From the NCBI RefSeq assembly GCF_900103345.1, contig NZ_LT629702.1, positions 2,480,001 through 2,544,000 of the forward strand: a stretch of DNA of 64,000 bases, in the 5' to 3' direction. Numbering within the stretch: the first letter of the stretch is position 1; every line of letters begins with the position of its first letter. The translations under genes were made by a program, and so were the position numbers. The stretch is from Pseudomonas azotoformans. Its GTDB lineage: Bacteria > Pseudomonadota > Gammaproteobacteria > Pseudomonadales > Pseudomonadaceae. This document shows, piece after piece, positions 8,988-17,797 of the stretch. A model generated the notes under the pieces. The model was not told where the DNA came from and ran no database searches. It was given only the letters and a program-made list of their open reading frames with translations.

Positions 8988-9794
8988 TCAGTCGAGTGTG
9001 TCGCTGCTGACATGCCACTTGTTCAGCAACTGGAGGTAGCTGCCGTCGCTGCGCATGTCGCTGATCACCTGCTGCACGGCGGCGGTGAGTTGCGGGTCGT
9101 CCTTGCGCATGCCAAGGCCGGTGAGGATGCGGCTGAAGGCCGGCACGCCTTCCTGGAACAGGTCCGGGGCCATCGCGGCGTAGTAGCCGGCGGTTTCCAC
9201 GGTGGTGCCGTAGGCGTCGACCTGGCTGATGCGCAGGGCCTGGAAGGCGTCGGTGTCGGTGTTGTACACCACCAGTTTCATCGGTGGTTTGCCGGCCTCG
9301 GCCAGGCTGTCGTTCTGCGCGTCCAGCAGGGTCTTGATGGTCGAGCCGTTGAGCACCGCGACCTTGTGCCCGGACAGGTCATCCAGGCTCTTGATGCCCT
9401 TGGGGTTGCCCTTGGGCACCACCACCGACTGGCTGGAATACATGTAGTTGACGATGTCGATCACCTGGCGCCGTTCGGGTTTGTCGAACAGTTGGTCGAC
9501 AATCATGTCGCACTGCTGGGCGAGCAGCGCCGGTACCAGGCCGGAGAACGGAATCACCCGCCACTGCACCTGTTTGTCGCCCAGGCGCTTGGCGATCTCC
9601 AGGCCCAGGTCGACGGTGAGCCCGCGGGGTTTCTGTGCTTCATCGAAGGACACCAGGGGCGGTGAATCCATCCCCGAGCAGTAGGTGAGTTTGTCGACGC
9701 TCTTCAGGCGCTCCGGCACCTGGGGCGCGGCGACGGCCCATTGGGTACAGAGGCCGAGGGAGACAGCCACCAGCAAGGCGCGGTGTTTATGCAT
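8988..9794 (-). CDS. Periplasmic amino-acid binding protein
   Basis: A 268-residue class II solute-binding protein (bac_extracellular SBP_3 family). The signal peptide runs to WAVAAP; the mature protein starts with QVPERLKSVDKLTYCSG and has the family stretch GLTVDLGLEIAKRLGDKQVQWR and LVPALLAQQCDMIVDQLFDKPER. The start was set at MHKHRALLVAVSLG, which gives a normal signal peptide. It is the first structural gene after the GntR-type regulator. Linkage to gamma-glutamyltransferase hints at glutathione- or gamma-glutamyl-type substrates, which is inference. Confidence 0.9.
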   Translation of the reverse strand: MHKHRALLVAVSLGLCTQWAVAAPQVPERLKSVDKLTYCSGMDSPPLVSFDEAQKPRGLTVDLGLEIAKRLGDKQVQWRVIPFSGLVPALLAQQCDMIVDQLFDKPERRQVIDIVNYMYSSQSVVVPKGNPKGIKSLDDLSGHKVAVLNGSTIKTLLDAQNDSLAEAGKPPMKLVVYNTDTDAFQALRISQVDAYGTTVETAGYYAAMAPDLFQEGVPAFSRILTGLGMRKDDPQLTAAVQQVISDMRSDGSYLQLLNKWHVSSDTLD

Positions 9795-9859
9795 GACCAG
9801 ACACTCCAGTTCGTTGATTAACGGGGCAGGACTCAACGTCATCACACAGCAGGTGTTTC

Positions 9860-10534
9860 TTATTGTTGTTGTTCGGTTTGCAGGAACTGGATCAGCGCCG
9901 GCACGGTGCCTTCGATGTGTTCGCGCACCACGGCTTCGGCGCGGGCGGCGTCACCGGCACGGATCGCGTCGAGGATCACCGCGTGTTCCTGGCGGGCACT
10001 GAGGGGTTTTTCGCCGTGTTGCAACCACAGGCGCATGGGCGCTTCGACCAGTGAGTACAGCGCCGAGATCTGCTTCATCAGGCGCGGTCGGCCACTGAGG
10101 CTGCACAGGTATTCATGGAAGGCACGGTGGCGACTGACCCAGGCGGCACTGTCATCGCGGTAGTCGTCCATCGCATCGAGCAAGCGCTCCAGCGCGGCCA
10201 ACTGGCGCTCGCCGATACGCCCCACCGCGACGCGCACCGCCAGGCCTTCGAGGGCGCTGCGCATTTCGAACACTTCGTGCAGTTCATCGATATCCAGGCC
10301 GCTGACGATGGCGCCGCGATTGGGCCGCAAGGTCACCAGCCCCTGGGCGTCCAGGCGGCGAAAGGCTTCGCGCACCGGCATGCGGCTCATGCCGATCTCG
10401 CTGGCGATGTCTTCAGCGATCAGACGGTCGCCCTTGCGATAACGACCGCCGCAAATGGCATCGAGCAGAAAGTTGTAGGCCTCCTCCTCGGCGGTGAGGG
10501 GCTGGCGGTCAACGTAAGCGGGGGCAAATTGCAT
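9860..10534 (-). CDS. GntR-family transcriptional regulator, FCD (FadR-type) subgroup
   Basis: A 224-residue regulator. The N-terminal winged helix holds LIAEDIASEIGMSRMPVREAFRRLDAQGLV at about residues 35-65, a typical GntR recognition segment, and the C-terminal all-helical FCD domain has DELHEVFEMRSALEGLAVR with the histidine-bearing HRAFHEYLCSLSGRP that usually binds a metal and a carboxylic acid ligand. The start at MQFAPAYVD follows AAGGTGCTGCCG. It heads the transporter/gamma-glutamyltransferase operon, 65 bases before the binding-protein gene, and probably controls it. Confidence 0.9.
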   Translation of the reverse strand: MQFAPAYVDRQPLTAEEEAYNFLLDAICGGRYRKGDRLIAEDIASEIGMSRMPVREAFRRLDAQGLVTLRPNRGAIVSGLDIDELHEVFEMRSALEGLAVRVAVGRIGERQLAALERLLDAMDDYRDDSAAWVSRHRAFHEYLCSLSGRPRLMKQISALYSLVEAPMRLWLQHGEKPLSARQEHAVILDAIRAGDAARAEAVVREHIEGTVPALIQFLQTEQQQ

Positions 10535-10556
10535 CGGCAGCACCTTTTGAATTTTT

Positions 10557-10578
10557 GTATCCAATTATCCATGGATAC
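10557..10578. promoter_or_regulatory. Probable operator of the GntR-type regulator
   Basis: The sequence GTATCC-10 bp-GGATAC includes a perfect 12-bp palindrome TATCCATGGATA (10566-10577). It lies 23 bases upstream of the regulator's start. FadR-type regulators bind short palindromes of the TNGTATNCA sort, so autoregulation is likely; this is inference from position and symmetry. Confidence 0.55.
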
Positions 10579-10855
10579 GAAAAAGCAGGATGTGTGCCAA
10601 GTGACAGGGCGACGAGCCAAGTGATTGATTCGGGTGAAATAGATGGGGACATTTCAGCTGACACGCGAAATTCCCACCCGGGAAGCTGCTACCAAATGGC
10701 GCAGGACGTGCGCCATCTGTGGGCGGAAGTAACGGGGCCGCGCCTGGCTGCAAGTGACGCAGTAATGAGTCCGACCGGGCTGTGGTCGGCTTGTTTATGA
10801 CAAATGCACACTCTGCTAGGGTGACGTCCTCTGAACACAATGGAAGCATCACAAA

Positions 10856-11182
10856 ATGGGGCCATGGAAGATCCTTGCAATCTCGCTGCTGGCTTTACTC
10901 GGCAGCCCATTAGCGGCAAACGAAAACGCCGGCCCTTTGGAAAGAATGTTCACCTACACGACGTTCGGGCCAACCATGTTGTCGGCTTGGTCCACCTTTC
11001 TCACGAACGGTGATCCAAAGCCTTACCAACCAGCCAAAACGGATGCCCTCGCTTTCATCGGTTCGGACGGCCATATTCGTGGTGCTCAGTTTGAACAGGC
11101 GTTCCGCTACTACCACACGACACATCGCTTTCCACTCATGTCAGACATGCAACTGGCCCAGGCAATCGCAACGCAAGACTGA
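10856..11182 (+). CDS. DUF2388 family secreted protein
   Basis: A 108-residue exported protein of unknown function. A signal peptide (ILAISLLALLGSPLAA) is followed by the DUF2388 pattern: TLSAWSTFLT-like segment, DALAFIGSDGHIRGAQFEQAF, and a C-terminal MQLAQAIA. These short proteins are common in Pseudomonas, often in several copies. GGAAG precedes the ATG by 9 bases and a strong terminator follows the gene at 11236. It stands alone between the divergent GntR operon and the tRNA relic. Confidence 0.85.
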   Translation: MGPWKILAISLLALLGSPLAANENAGPLERMFTYTTFGPTMLSAWSTFLTNGDPKPYQPAKTDALAFIGSDGHIRGAQFEQAFRYYHTTHRFPLMSDMQLAQAIATQD

Positions 11183-11235
11183 ACCAGGAGCGCCCTCCTG
11201 CATGCCGTCGATATCATCGGGTAGTTTTGCGCGAG

Positions 11236-11273
11236 CACAAAAAAAGCCGATCTATGTGATCGGCTTTTTTGTG
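11236..11273 (+). terminator. Rho-independent terminator after the DUF2388 gene
   Basis: A perfect 16-bp stem (CACAAAAAAAGCCGATC / GATCGGCTTTTTTGTG) with a 5-base loop, followed by T-rich sequence. It lies 54 bases after the stop codon and is nearly symmetrical, so it could also stop transcription arriving from the right. Confidence 0.9.
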
Positions 11274-11291
11274 TGATTTTATTCAGGAATG

Positions 11292-11341
11292 ATGGCCGGG
11301 ACGTAGTGATTCGAACACTAGCTTCTAGCCCCATACTAGTG
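11292..11341 (-). pseudogene. Decayed 3' half of tRNA-Pro (old attachment site)
   Basis: About 40 of 50 positions match the 3' half of the intact tRNA-Pro at 58168-58244, including GTGATTCGAACACT of the T-arm and the anticodon-stem remnant CTAGCCCCATACTAG. The 5' half of the tRNA is absent. It is the same piece of the tRNA that forms the island repeats, but mutated, so it is best read as the scar of an earlier integration at the same locus. Confidence 0.75.
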
Positions 11342-11713
11342 GGAGTCCTGAAACACCTTAAATTGAAACACCTTACGCAGACGCCCACTGCAATCGACGA
11401 CTAGCGATGCTGGATAGCGATTCACCAGTCCCTGCAGGCTTTTTCCAAGAAGGTCCCTGTGCCTGGCATTCTGCCGAACGAATATAAAACCAAATATGCA
11501 AAAGCTCGCCGCCTAAAATCGCCCAGCCGGTAAACCTCGATTACTGTATTCGCGCACAGTATTTGAGAGTGCCACCATGAACTTCGATGAAGACATCTGT
11601 CAGTGGCTCGGATGCCCTATCCCCCTACATATGTACCAGCACCAAGGTGCCAGATTGACGGTCTACCCAAAGATCTGCGCTCGGCCCGCAGGAGCATCCA
11701 GGGGCTGATACAG

Positions 11714-11941
11714 ATGAACGATAACCTGGTCATTGGCAAAGCCTCGACCGAAGCCGAACTCAAGAAGGTGCTCGCCGACTTGGGCAGGCTGAACCTGAAT
11801 AACTCGGAACTGGGCTGGAAGATCCGCAGCCTTGAGCTAGTCGCCGATCCGCGTGACTACCTATCTAGGGAAAACCAGCAGCAGCTGATGGAAAGGAAGG
11901 ATGAGCGCCGGATAACCCGCCGTCCTTGCAGCAGTTATTAG
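11714..11941 (+). CDS. Hypothetical protein, possibly truncated
   Basis: A 75-residue reading frame beginning MNDNLVIGKASTEAELKKVL, charged and probably helical (ADLGRLNLNNSELGWKIRSLE). I do not recognise it. A separate short frame just upstream (11577-11705, MNFDEDICQWLGCP) could be its original N-terminus, lost by a frameshift. It lies in the decayed segment between the two tRNA scars, and no clear ribosome binding site precedes the ATG. Confidence 0.3.
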   Translation: MNDNLVIGKASTEAELKKVLADLGRLNLNNSELGWKIRSLELVADPRDYLSRENQQQLMERKDERRITRRPCSSY

Positions 11942-11942
11942 C

Positions 11943-12983
11943 TCAAGAAACCCTTGCTGCACGAGGGAGTGAATACGCATAACGCATAAATGGAATTCGC
12001 CTAAAAGCCTCGAAAACCAGCATAGAATATGAAAGCCGCCACACACTCAACCACAATGGATGCGCATCTAGCCATTGGTAGATGCTCGGTACCAATTGGG
12101 GGAAGTGGAAAAAACTTGTGTCGGCAGTGTGGAAACACAGAATCACCAAGCTCGCTCTGCCGAGGTAGGAAAGAATCCGCTCTAGGCGCGGGATACGCTC
12201 CAGAGAAATGGCCGCGTACAGCACCAAGATGGAGCCGCCCATAGCCCCAACGCTGGAGATAAAGAAGTCGTTGTAATTGCGTCCATTCATATCCATTGCG
12301 CCGTTGTACCGGCTGATTACGAGCGCGCAGACGCTGGCTAAAATTAGTAACCAGGAACGAGGTGCGGACAGCACTTCAAACCTGCGTAACGCAATGCCCG
12401 CGAATATGAATAACTGTGCGACAAATGCGATATCGATACTAAACGGAAGATAAAGACGAGGTCCAACGGCGAGACCAATCACAACAGTAATGCACACTAA
12501 CGATGCGCCCGCAATAATACTTCGGCGAGCAACCATCATTATGTAGAAACCAATTAAGTTCGCAGAAAACAATGCCAAAATAAACCACAGCGGACCTATT
12601 GGCAGAATGCTAGGCGATTCAGGCAACGCCATGCCGCTACCATAAATACCGCCCCAGGCCAGGATTGATGCAATCGTAGTAGGCGAATTACCATCGCCCG
12701 AATACCACTTGTAAAAAAATAGCCAGTACAGATAAAAAATAAACAGCGTTATGACATAGGGCAGAACAAGGGTTAGGACCTTCTTTCTAATGAAAGGCCA
12801 GGGTTCTCCAACGAAGTTAGACGTGAAGCCTGACAGCAGAAAAAAAAGCGGCATGTGAAAAGTAAATATCCACAAAGCCGCACTGCCACCAGGAAGAACA
12901 GAGTGCCCGACTACTACAGCTATAATTCCGATTCCGCGTGCGGTATCGATCCAACGTATTCGATTTGTTGGTAACTGGGCCAT
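11943..12983 (-). CDS. Acyltransferase 3 family membrane protein
   Basis: A 346-residue integral membrane acyltransferase (OafA/fucose 4-O-acetylase type) that would O-acetylate a surface sugar. The opening IRWIDTARGIGIIAVVVGHS carries the family's catalytic His, followed by FTFHMPLFFLLSGF. About ten membrane segments follow (for example VLPYVITLFIFYLYWLFFY and GPLWFILALFSANLIGFYIMM). Its codon use is clearly more AT-rich than the flanking core genes, so it was probably acquired. It lies between two tRNA-Pro fragments, supporting an older island remnant. Sugar substrate unknown. Confidence 0.8.
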   Translation of the reverse strand: MAQLPTNRIRWIDTARGIGIIAVVVGHSVLPGGSAALWIFTFHMPLFFLLSGFTSNFVGEPWPFIRKKVLTLVLPYVITLFIFYLYWLFFYKWYSGDGNSPTTIASILAWGGIYGSGMALPESPSILPIGPLWFILALFSANLIGFYIMMVARRSIIAGASLVCITVVIGLAVGPRLYLPFSIDIAFVAQLFIFAGIALRRFEVLSAPRSWLLILASVCALVISRYNGAMDMNGRNYNDFFISSVGAMGGSILVLYAAISLERIPRLERILSYLGRASLVILCFHTADTSFFHFPQLVPSIYQWLDAHPLWLSVWRLSYSMLVFEAFRRIPFMRYAYSLPRAARVS

Positions 12984-13664
12984 TCAACGTTATCCATTTA
13001 TAGAGTCTAAAACATGGATGCCCTGCTCGAAAGCAACCCCCATGGCGCTAATTTTTCCTGATCATCGTACCTTCGCATACTTACAAAGTCATGCTTATAG
13101 CGGCAAAGCCCCGAGTGCGCCGAGGCTTGGCTGTATCCTTTGAGTAGTCTATTAGGCTATTACACTGCTGATCATGTTCATAACGCTCAGACCTACCGCC
13201 ATTACGGTTGCGCCGTTGCATTGAATATTCGCTGTACCGATGGCTGGCGTTTCAAGACCGATAGCATTGATTTCGCTGTGGCTGTTCGTATCTGCCACCA
13301 ACGGGACCCAATCGCGAAAGCTGCGCGTCCTTGCCGGTGGCCGCGATGTCGATCTTTTTGCGATTGGACGTGCTGAGCTGAAAGGCAGCCTGTCCGGTAA
13401 ACGCGCGCATTGCCATGAAGATCATCGATGGCCAGCGTAGTCTGAACAAAGACATAGTGGTCCGATACGAACAGCCAGACAACTTTGGGCCAACGGCAAT
13501 GCATGGAATGAATGACACGACCTGGAAGAAAGCCAGAGTGCGTGCGGACAAATGGGAAGCGTCCCATCAGACGCAAGCACACCCCGGATTCACGAGGACC
13601 GGCTCTGACAATCTGAAGAGGAAGCAGGCGTGAAAAATCGACGAATCACGCAAAAGTCACGCGC
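12984..13664. other. Stretch without a credible gene
   Basis: About 680 bases with only short overlapping frames on both strands, none with a good ribosome site or recognisable family. It is probably decayed remains of the older insertion. Confidence 0.5.
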
Positions 13665-13665
13665 A

Positions 13666-13697
13666 AGAAAAAGGCCAATGCTGTAAACATTGGCCTA
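13666..13697 (-). terminator. Hairpin terminator beside the left attachment repeat
   Basis: Stem GGCCAATG / CATTGGCC with a 7-base loop, followed on the minus strand by TTTTTCTTG. It sits just 3' of the tRNA fragment in the tRNA's own direction, so it may be the terminator that served tRNA-Pro before the island inserted. Confidence 0.7.
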
Positions 13698-13709
13698 AGT
13701 CACTGAAAA

Positions 13710-13757
13710 ATATGGTCGGGACGGAGTGATTCGAACACTCGACCCCTAGCACCCCAT
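13710..13757. repeat. Left attachment repeat of the island
   Basis: Forty-eight bases identical to 58165-58212, comprising the CCA end, acceptor strand, T-arm, variable loop and part of the anticodon stem-loop of tRNA-Pro(GGG). Identity stops right after ACCCCAT, where the right copy continues into the intact tRNA and this copy goes into island sequence. Confidence 0.92.
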
Positions 13758-13883
13758 CTCCTTTTTCATACTTCTTGAAAGCTTCCAAAATTTTACTCTG
13801 GATTTTTCTGAGCTAGTATTTACTTGAGCTCCAGCGGTGTTCTGCTCTACGAGAGTCCAGTAACGTCCACCAAGAGCCGACGT

Positions 13884-13903
13884 CTTTGTGGGGGTAAAAG
13901 TAG
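13884..13903 (+). promoter_or_regulatory. Candidate integrase arm-binding site (left)
   Basis: The sequence TTTGTGGGGGTAAAAGTA matches TTTGTAGGGGTAAAAATA at 58098-58116 in the same orientation. The two lie on opposite sides of the core once the island is circular, as arm-type integrase sites should. It also overlaps the region just upstream of the integrase start. Confidence 0.5.
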
Positions 13904-13917
13904 GGGGAGTCCATTTC

Positions 13918-15372
13918 ATGGCCAAAATCACCATCAAAGAACTCGAGTCGCTGACCGCTGAAGATGCCGGCCGCATCCTCAGGGAAGATGGCAATCTCGC
14001 CGGCCGAATCTCAGTACGCAAGGACGGTGTGTCGGTCAGCTTTTTCTATCGTTATCGCTGGGGCGACCAAAACAAAGAGTACGCCTGCGGAACCTGGCCG
14101 CGCAAATCCCTGACGGACATTCGCAAGGCCCGCAACCAGGCCAGAGCGCTCATCGACGAGCAGATCAATCCCAACGAGCAAAAGAAAACCGCCAAGGCAC
14201 AGGCATACGCCGCTGCTAACGTAGAGGCTGAACAAGTAAAAACGACGAAGGTGCAAACGCTGACCGTCCAGGATCTAGCCAAGGCGTGGCTGTTGGATGG
14301 CGTCGCGCGCAAAGACGGCAATGCAGAGCTGCAGCGGCGTTTTAACAAAGACCTTTTGCCAGCACTCGGCAAGACAGCGGTGAGCAGTGTGTCCGAACAC
14401 GATATTCGGGCGCTTATCCGGGCAGTCGTCAACCGCGGCGCTCACCGGCAAGCCATCAGCTTTTTCGCCGACCTCACCCAAATGTTTGGCTGGGCTAGAA
14501 AGCGCCAGCCCTGGCGGGCCTTGTTGGTCGAGGGTGATCCAACTGAGCTGGTCGACATATCCCCCCTGATCCCTGCCGACTACGAGGCAGAAAGAAGCCG
14601 GATCCTTTCACCGGCTGAGCTGTTGGAACTGCATAACCGCTTCCAACAAATGACGGCCGATTACAACGCCCTTCCCACCGGGCAAAAATACGACGGCATT
14701 CGGCCGTTGAAAAAAGAAACGCAGCTTGCGCTCTGGATTAGCCTGGGCACGCTATGCCGGATTGGCGAGTTGCTGCAGGCCGAATGGAAAAATGTCGATC
14801 TAGACCAGCAGACCTGGTTCCTCCCCAGCGAAAACGTCAAAGGCACCCGTGGCAAGAAACAAGACCACCATGTCTTCCTCTCCCCCTTCGCCCTGCATTT
14901 CTTTCAGGAACTCAAAATCCTGACGGGAGACTCGCAATGGTGCTTTCCGAACAAGCTGGATGATGGGCATGTGGACGTGAAAGTGGTGAGCAAACAGGTC
15001 GGCGATCGCCAGGCCCGGTTCAAAAACCGCAAAGCCCTCTCCAGACGGTGCCATGGCGATACCCTGGTCCTTGCCGACGGCCAAAACGGCGACTGGACAC
15101 CGCATGACCTGCGCCGTACGGGGGCGACCATGATGCAAGCCTTAGGCATTAGCCTGGATGTCATCGATCGCTGCCAAAATCATGTACTGGCCGGCTCTCG
15201 GGTGAGGCGCCATTACTTGCACCACGACTATGCCGACGAGAAGAAAAACGCCTGGAACCTGTTAAGCGATCGACTCAGTGCCGTGCTGTCCTCAACTTAC
15301 GAGCACACGCCAAACGAGTCGATGTTGTCTTTTCCAGCGTACGCGACGCCAGAGACGCGAACACCGTCATAG
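13918..15372 (+). CDS. int: Tyrosine recombinase / integrase, P4 type
   Basis: A 484-residue site-specific recombinase. The N-terminal part (residues 1-80) has the DUF4102-like arm-binding pattern FYRYRWGDQNKEYACGTWPR and SLTDIRKARNQARALI. The catalytic domain shows the conserved Arg in LGTLCRIGELLQAEW, the HDLRRTGATMM box near residue 395, the NH in CQNHVLAGSRVRRHY and a nucleophile Tyr in HYLHHDY. The start follows AGGGGGAGTCCATTTC. It is directed into the island from the left repeat. In most P4-type islands the integrase lies next to the intact tRNA; here it lies next to the fragment, 44 kb away. Confidence 0.92.
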   Translation: MAKITIKELESLTAEDAGRILREDGNLAGRISVRKDGVSVSFFYRYRWGDQNKEYACGTWPRKSLTDIRKARNQARALIDEQINPNEQKKTAKAQAYAAANVEAEQVKTTKVQTLTVQDLAKAWLLDGVARKDGNAELQRRFNKDLLPALGKTAVSSVSEHDIRALIRAVVNRGAHRQAISFFADLTQMFGWARKRQPWRALLVEGDPTELVDISPLIPADYEAERSRILSPAELLELHNRFQQMTADYNALPTGQKYDGIRPLKKETQLALWISLGTLCRIGELLQAEWKNVDLDQQTWFLPSENVKGTRGKKQDHHVFLSPFALHFFQELKILTGDSQWCFPNKLDDGHVDVKVVSKQVGDRQARFKNRKALSRRCHGDTLVLADGQNGDWTPHDLRRTGATMMQALGISLDVIDRCQNHVLAGSRVRRHYLHHDYADEKKNAWNLLSDRLSAVLSSTYEHTPNESMLSFPAYATPETRTPS

Positions 15373-15450
15373 GCTGTTGCACCCAGAGTTTCCGGGAATT
15401 CAACATCCGCGACACACTGTGTTGTGACCTTAAATTCGCGATGAGGAAAG

Positions 15451-16653
15451 GTGAAAGACTGCATGTACACATTCGTAAGCTTCACCGTCGTGGAACTGTT
15501 CGAAAAAGTGTGGCAAACACCCATGGTCAAACTGGCCCACGAAATTGGTATTTCCGACGTCGCCGTCGCCAAAGCTTGTCGCAAAGCCGGCATCCCTCTC
15601 CCAGGGCGTGGCCACTGGGCCAAATCGGAAAAGCAGCGACAACGCAAACCCAAACCTCCTCAGGTCGAAGGCAATGTCCGATTCCAAGTGCTCGACCGTG
15701 ACAACTCGCTCGTCACGGCTGGCACTGATTTGAACTCACCTATAGTCCGGCGAACGATTGAAGCCCCCTATCAATTAACCGAGCCTCACGCGCTAGTGAG
15801 TCAATGGCTAAAGAGCGCAAAAACATCGAAGGTCAAGGACGGCTACCTCGATTACGCAGGCAAGCGTGTCTTGAATGTGATGATCTCGACGACATTGATC
15901 GAACGGTGCGCAATCTTTTTTGATGCACTGATCAAAGAGGGTGAGGCTGAAGGTTATTCATGGAAGATCAACGCTGAAGGAAAAACCATTGCCACTGTTA
16001 ACGGCGAGACCATGGCCGTGCGACTCATAGAGCGATTAGACAAACACGCGTTACCAGCACCGCCTCCCCCAAAACGCCGCCCCGATACTCCTTGGGAGCC
16101 TAATTTCATGTCCCAGCGAAGTCCACAGTTTGAATGGATGTCAACGGGTGAACTGACGTTTAAGATCGAAGCGCGGATGGATTACGGAGAACGGAAAAAC
16201 TGGAAGGACACCAAGACCGCACCGCTCGAGAAAAAACTTTCTAGCATCCTGTCGGGCTTAAGTTCCGCATCAGTTTCTATCAAGGTCCTCAGAGAGAAAG
16301 AGGAGGCAAGAAATCGTGAATGGGCTGAAGATGAAAGACGACGTCTTGAACGAGCCCATGCAACAGAGACTCAACGTCGCCTCAGACTAAGCGTCGTTAA
16401 ACATACAGAGCGATGGGAACGAGCCGAGCGCTTACGAGCCTTCATAAAAGCAGTGGAAGATCGGCTGAAAATTGCCCCGATCGCAGATCAAGAAATGGCA
16501 AATCGTTGGATCGACTGGGCTCGCAAGCAGGCTGATCTCTTGGATCCTTTGCAGGGGAATCTGGCATTCATTACCACGTTGGACGTAGAGTTAGAAAGCT
16601 GGTTCAGCGGCTCACATTACGGACAGGCAGAGAAAGGTTGGTGGTCTGAGTAG
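15451..16653 (+). CDS. Hypothetical protein with N-terminal helix-turn-helix
   Basis: A 400-residue soluble protein I cannot name. Near the N-terminus WQTPMVKLAHEIGISDVAVAKACRKAGIPLPGRGHWAK looks like a small DNA-binding helix-turn-helix. The C-terminal half is strongly charged and helical (REKEEARNREWAEDERRRLERAHATETQRR), probably a coiled coil. GAGGAAAG lies 4 bases before a GTG (15451); an ATG at 15463 is the alternative start. Genes of this type often follow integrases in islands, so a role in element maintenance is possible but unproven. Confidence 0.6.
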   Translation: MKDCMYTFVSFTVVELFEKVWQTPMVKLAHEIGISDVAVAKACRKAGIPLPGRGHWAKSEKQRQRKPKPPQVEGNVRFQVLDRDNSLVTAGTDLNSPIVRRTIEAPYQLTEPHALVSQWLKSAKTSKVKDGYLDYAGKRVLNVMISTTLIERCAIFFDALIKEGEAEGYSWKINAEGKTIATVNGETMAVRLIERLDKHALPAPPPPKRRPDTPWEPNFMSQRSPQFEWMSTGELTFKIEARMDYGERKNWKDTKTAPLEKKLSSILSGLSSASVSIKVLREKEEARNREWAEDERRRLERAHATETQRRLRLSVVKHTERWERAERLRAFIKAVEDRLKIAPIADQEMANRWIDWARKQADLLDPLQGNLAFITTLDVELESWFSGSHYGQAEKGWWSE

Positions 16654-16772
16654 TCGGCAACGATGTAGACCTCAGGAAACACGACTTTGAATGGGCTCCA
16701 ATCGCAACGTTTAGACAATTGGTCATCGCAAGTTTTCCTACTGCTACGCTGTCCTCACACGGAGAATAACCA

Positions 16773-16982
16773 ATGACCAATTCAGACCTACTCCCTTCCC
16801 TGCTTTTCAAGATCAATCAAAACCAACTCGCCCTCGAAGCTGCCATCATGGAGCTAACACTTTGGGTCGAGCATCGCGGATCTGCTGAGGTCGCCGAGAA
16901 TGTTCGCGGCGCGCTAGACACAATCAGCAAAAACGAAGAGTTTATCAAAATGACACTAGCGGTATTGATGGCGCCGGAGTGA
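16773..16982 (+). CDS. Small helical protein, copy 1
   Basis: A 69-residue protein, all predicted helix, starting MTNSDLLPSLLFKINQNQ, with GGAGAATAACCA just before the ATG. It is clearly related to the 72-residue protein at 34921-35139: both have NQxALxAAxxEx..W, then E.VA.N..GA.-T...N. Unknown function. Its small size and duplication in the same island suggest an accessory or regulatory subunit. Confidence 0.7.
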   Translation: MTNSDLLPSLLFKINQNQLALEAAIMELTLWVEHRGSAEVAENVRGALDTISKNEEFIKMTLAVLMAPE

Positions 16983-17040
16983 CGGCGTCTGTTGCGGCAC
17001 ATGCCGCGCTAGAAAGGTAAAGACTTTTCAGTAGTCGCTA

Positions 17041-17688
17041 CTACGGAAACACCAACCGACCACCTTTCGCGACATTCATCGCCTTCAACATCGGCTGCAA
17101 TTCCGCATGGAGCCGGTGATACTCCTCAAAGGCACTGGCAATCTCCTTATCAACCAGTTCCAAGGTCTCACCATTCCCCCTAGCTTCAAGCGTACTCAGA
17201 TCGACTTGGCGATCCTCGCAAAACTGCTCGAGCAATATCCAAAAGGGATACTTGTGATCGATGTGTAGATCTTTCCTCTTTAGGATGTCCACACCACTCA
17301 CAGAACATTTGGCGGGCAAGCCAAGCTCATCCCGATAAGCCCGCATCTGATCGCGCACAGCGAACCTCAAAGCCTCACAAACCTTGCTATGAGGCGACTG
17401 AACAGCACCCGTGATGCAACGCTCGTAAGAAAAGCTGTCCTCGCTCCCATCGATGCGCACGAGCCAAAAACCGCTACCAGCACCCAGCGCATTCCTTTTG
17501 ATCTTGAAATGATCGACGCCCACGCCGATTTTTCTTTCCGCATCAGGATGCATCGCGATGAGCAAATGCAATTTCTTGATCGCGTATAGGTTAGTAATCA
17601 CGCCAACCGAAGCACGCTGCAAATAACTCTTCAACCCATCCAAAAGCGCTTTCTTGGATCTGTATTCGAAAGGTCCCAGCCAGTACAT
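17041..17688 (-). CDS. DCL-family (DUF3223-like) protein
   Basis: A 215-residue protein. The N-terminal YRSKKALLDGLKSYLQ, VDHFKIKRNALGAGSGFWLVRIDGSEDSFSY and CITG segments resemble the DCL/DUF3223 domain. The C-terminal part has HIDHKYPFWILLEQF, an HNH-like H-x-D-H that could form a small nuclease or zinc site. Function unknown; in bacteria such proteins turn up in accessory regions. It is convergent with the upstream small gene and sits downstream of the UvrD-like helicase gene on the same strand, 109 bases apart, so the two may be co-transcribed. Confidence 0.5.
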   Translation of the reverse strand: MYWLGPFEYRSKKALLDGLKSYLQRASVGVITNLYAIKKLHLLIAMHPDAERKIGVGVDHFKIKRNALGAGSGFWLVRIDGSEDSFSYERCITGAVQSPHSKVCEALRFAVRDQMRAYRDELGLPAKCSVSGVDILKRKDLHIDHKYPFWILLEQFCEDRQVDLSTLEARGNGETLELVDKEIASAFEEYHRLHAELQPMLKAMNVAKGGRLVFP

Positions 17689-17797
17689 TTCGGTAGCCTC
17701 CGTAACATCTGATGCGGAAATCCATTCCTATACGGGCATCTGCCCCCCCGTGCCGCCCAATACAATACCGCAAGTAGTTGCGGGTGCTGCCCCCGAT

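Noticed and set aside
13140..13640. Several 60-126 residue frames on both strands in the old-insertion debris
   Set aside because: They overlap each other, lack ribosome sites and have shadow-like composition.
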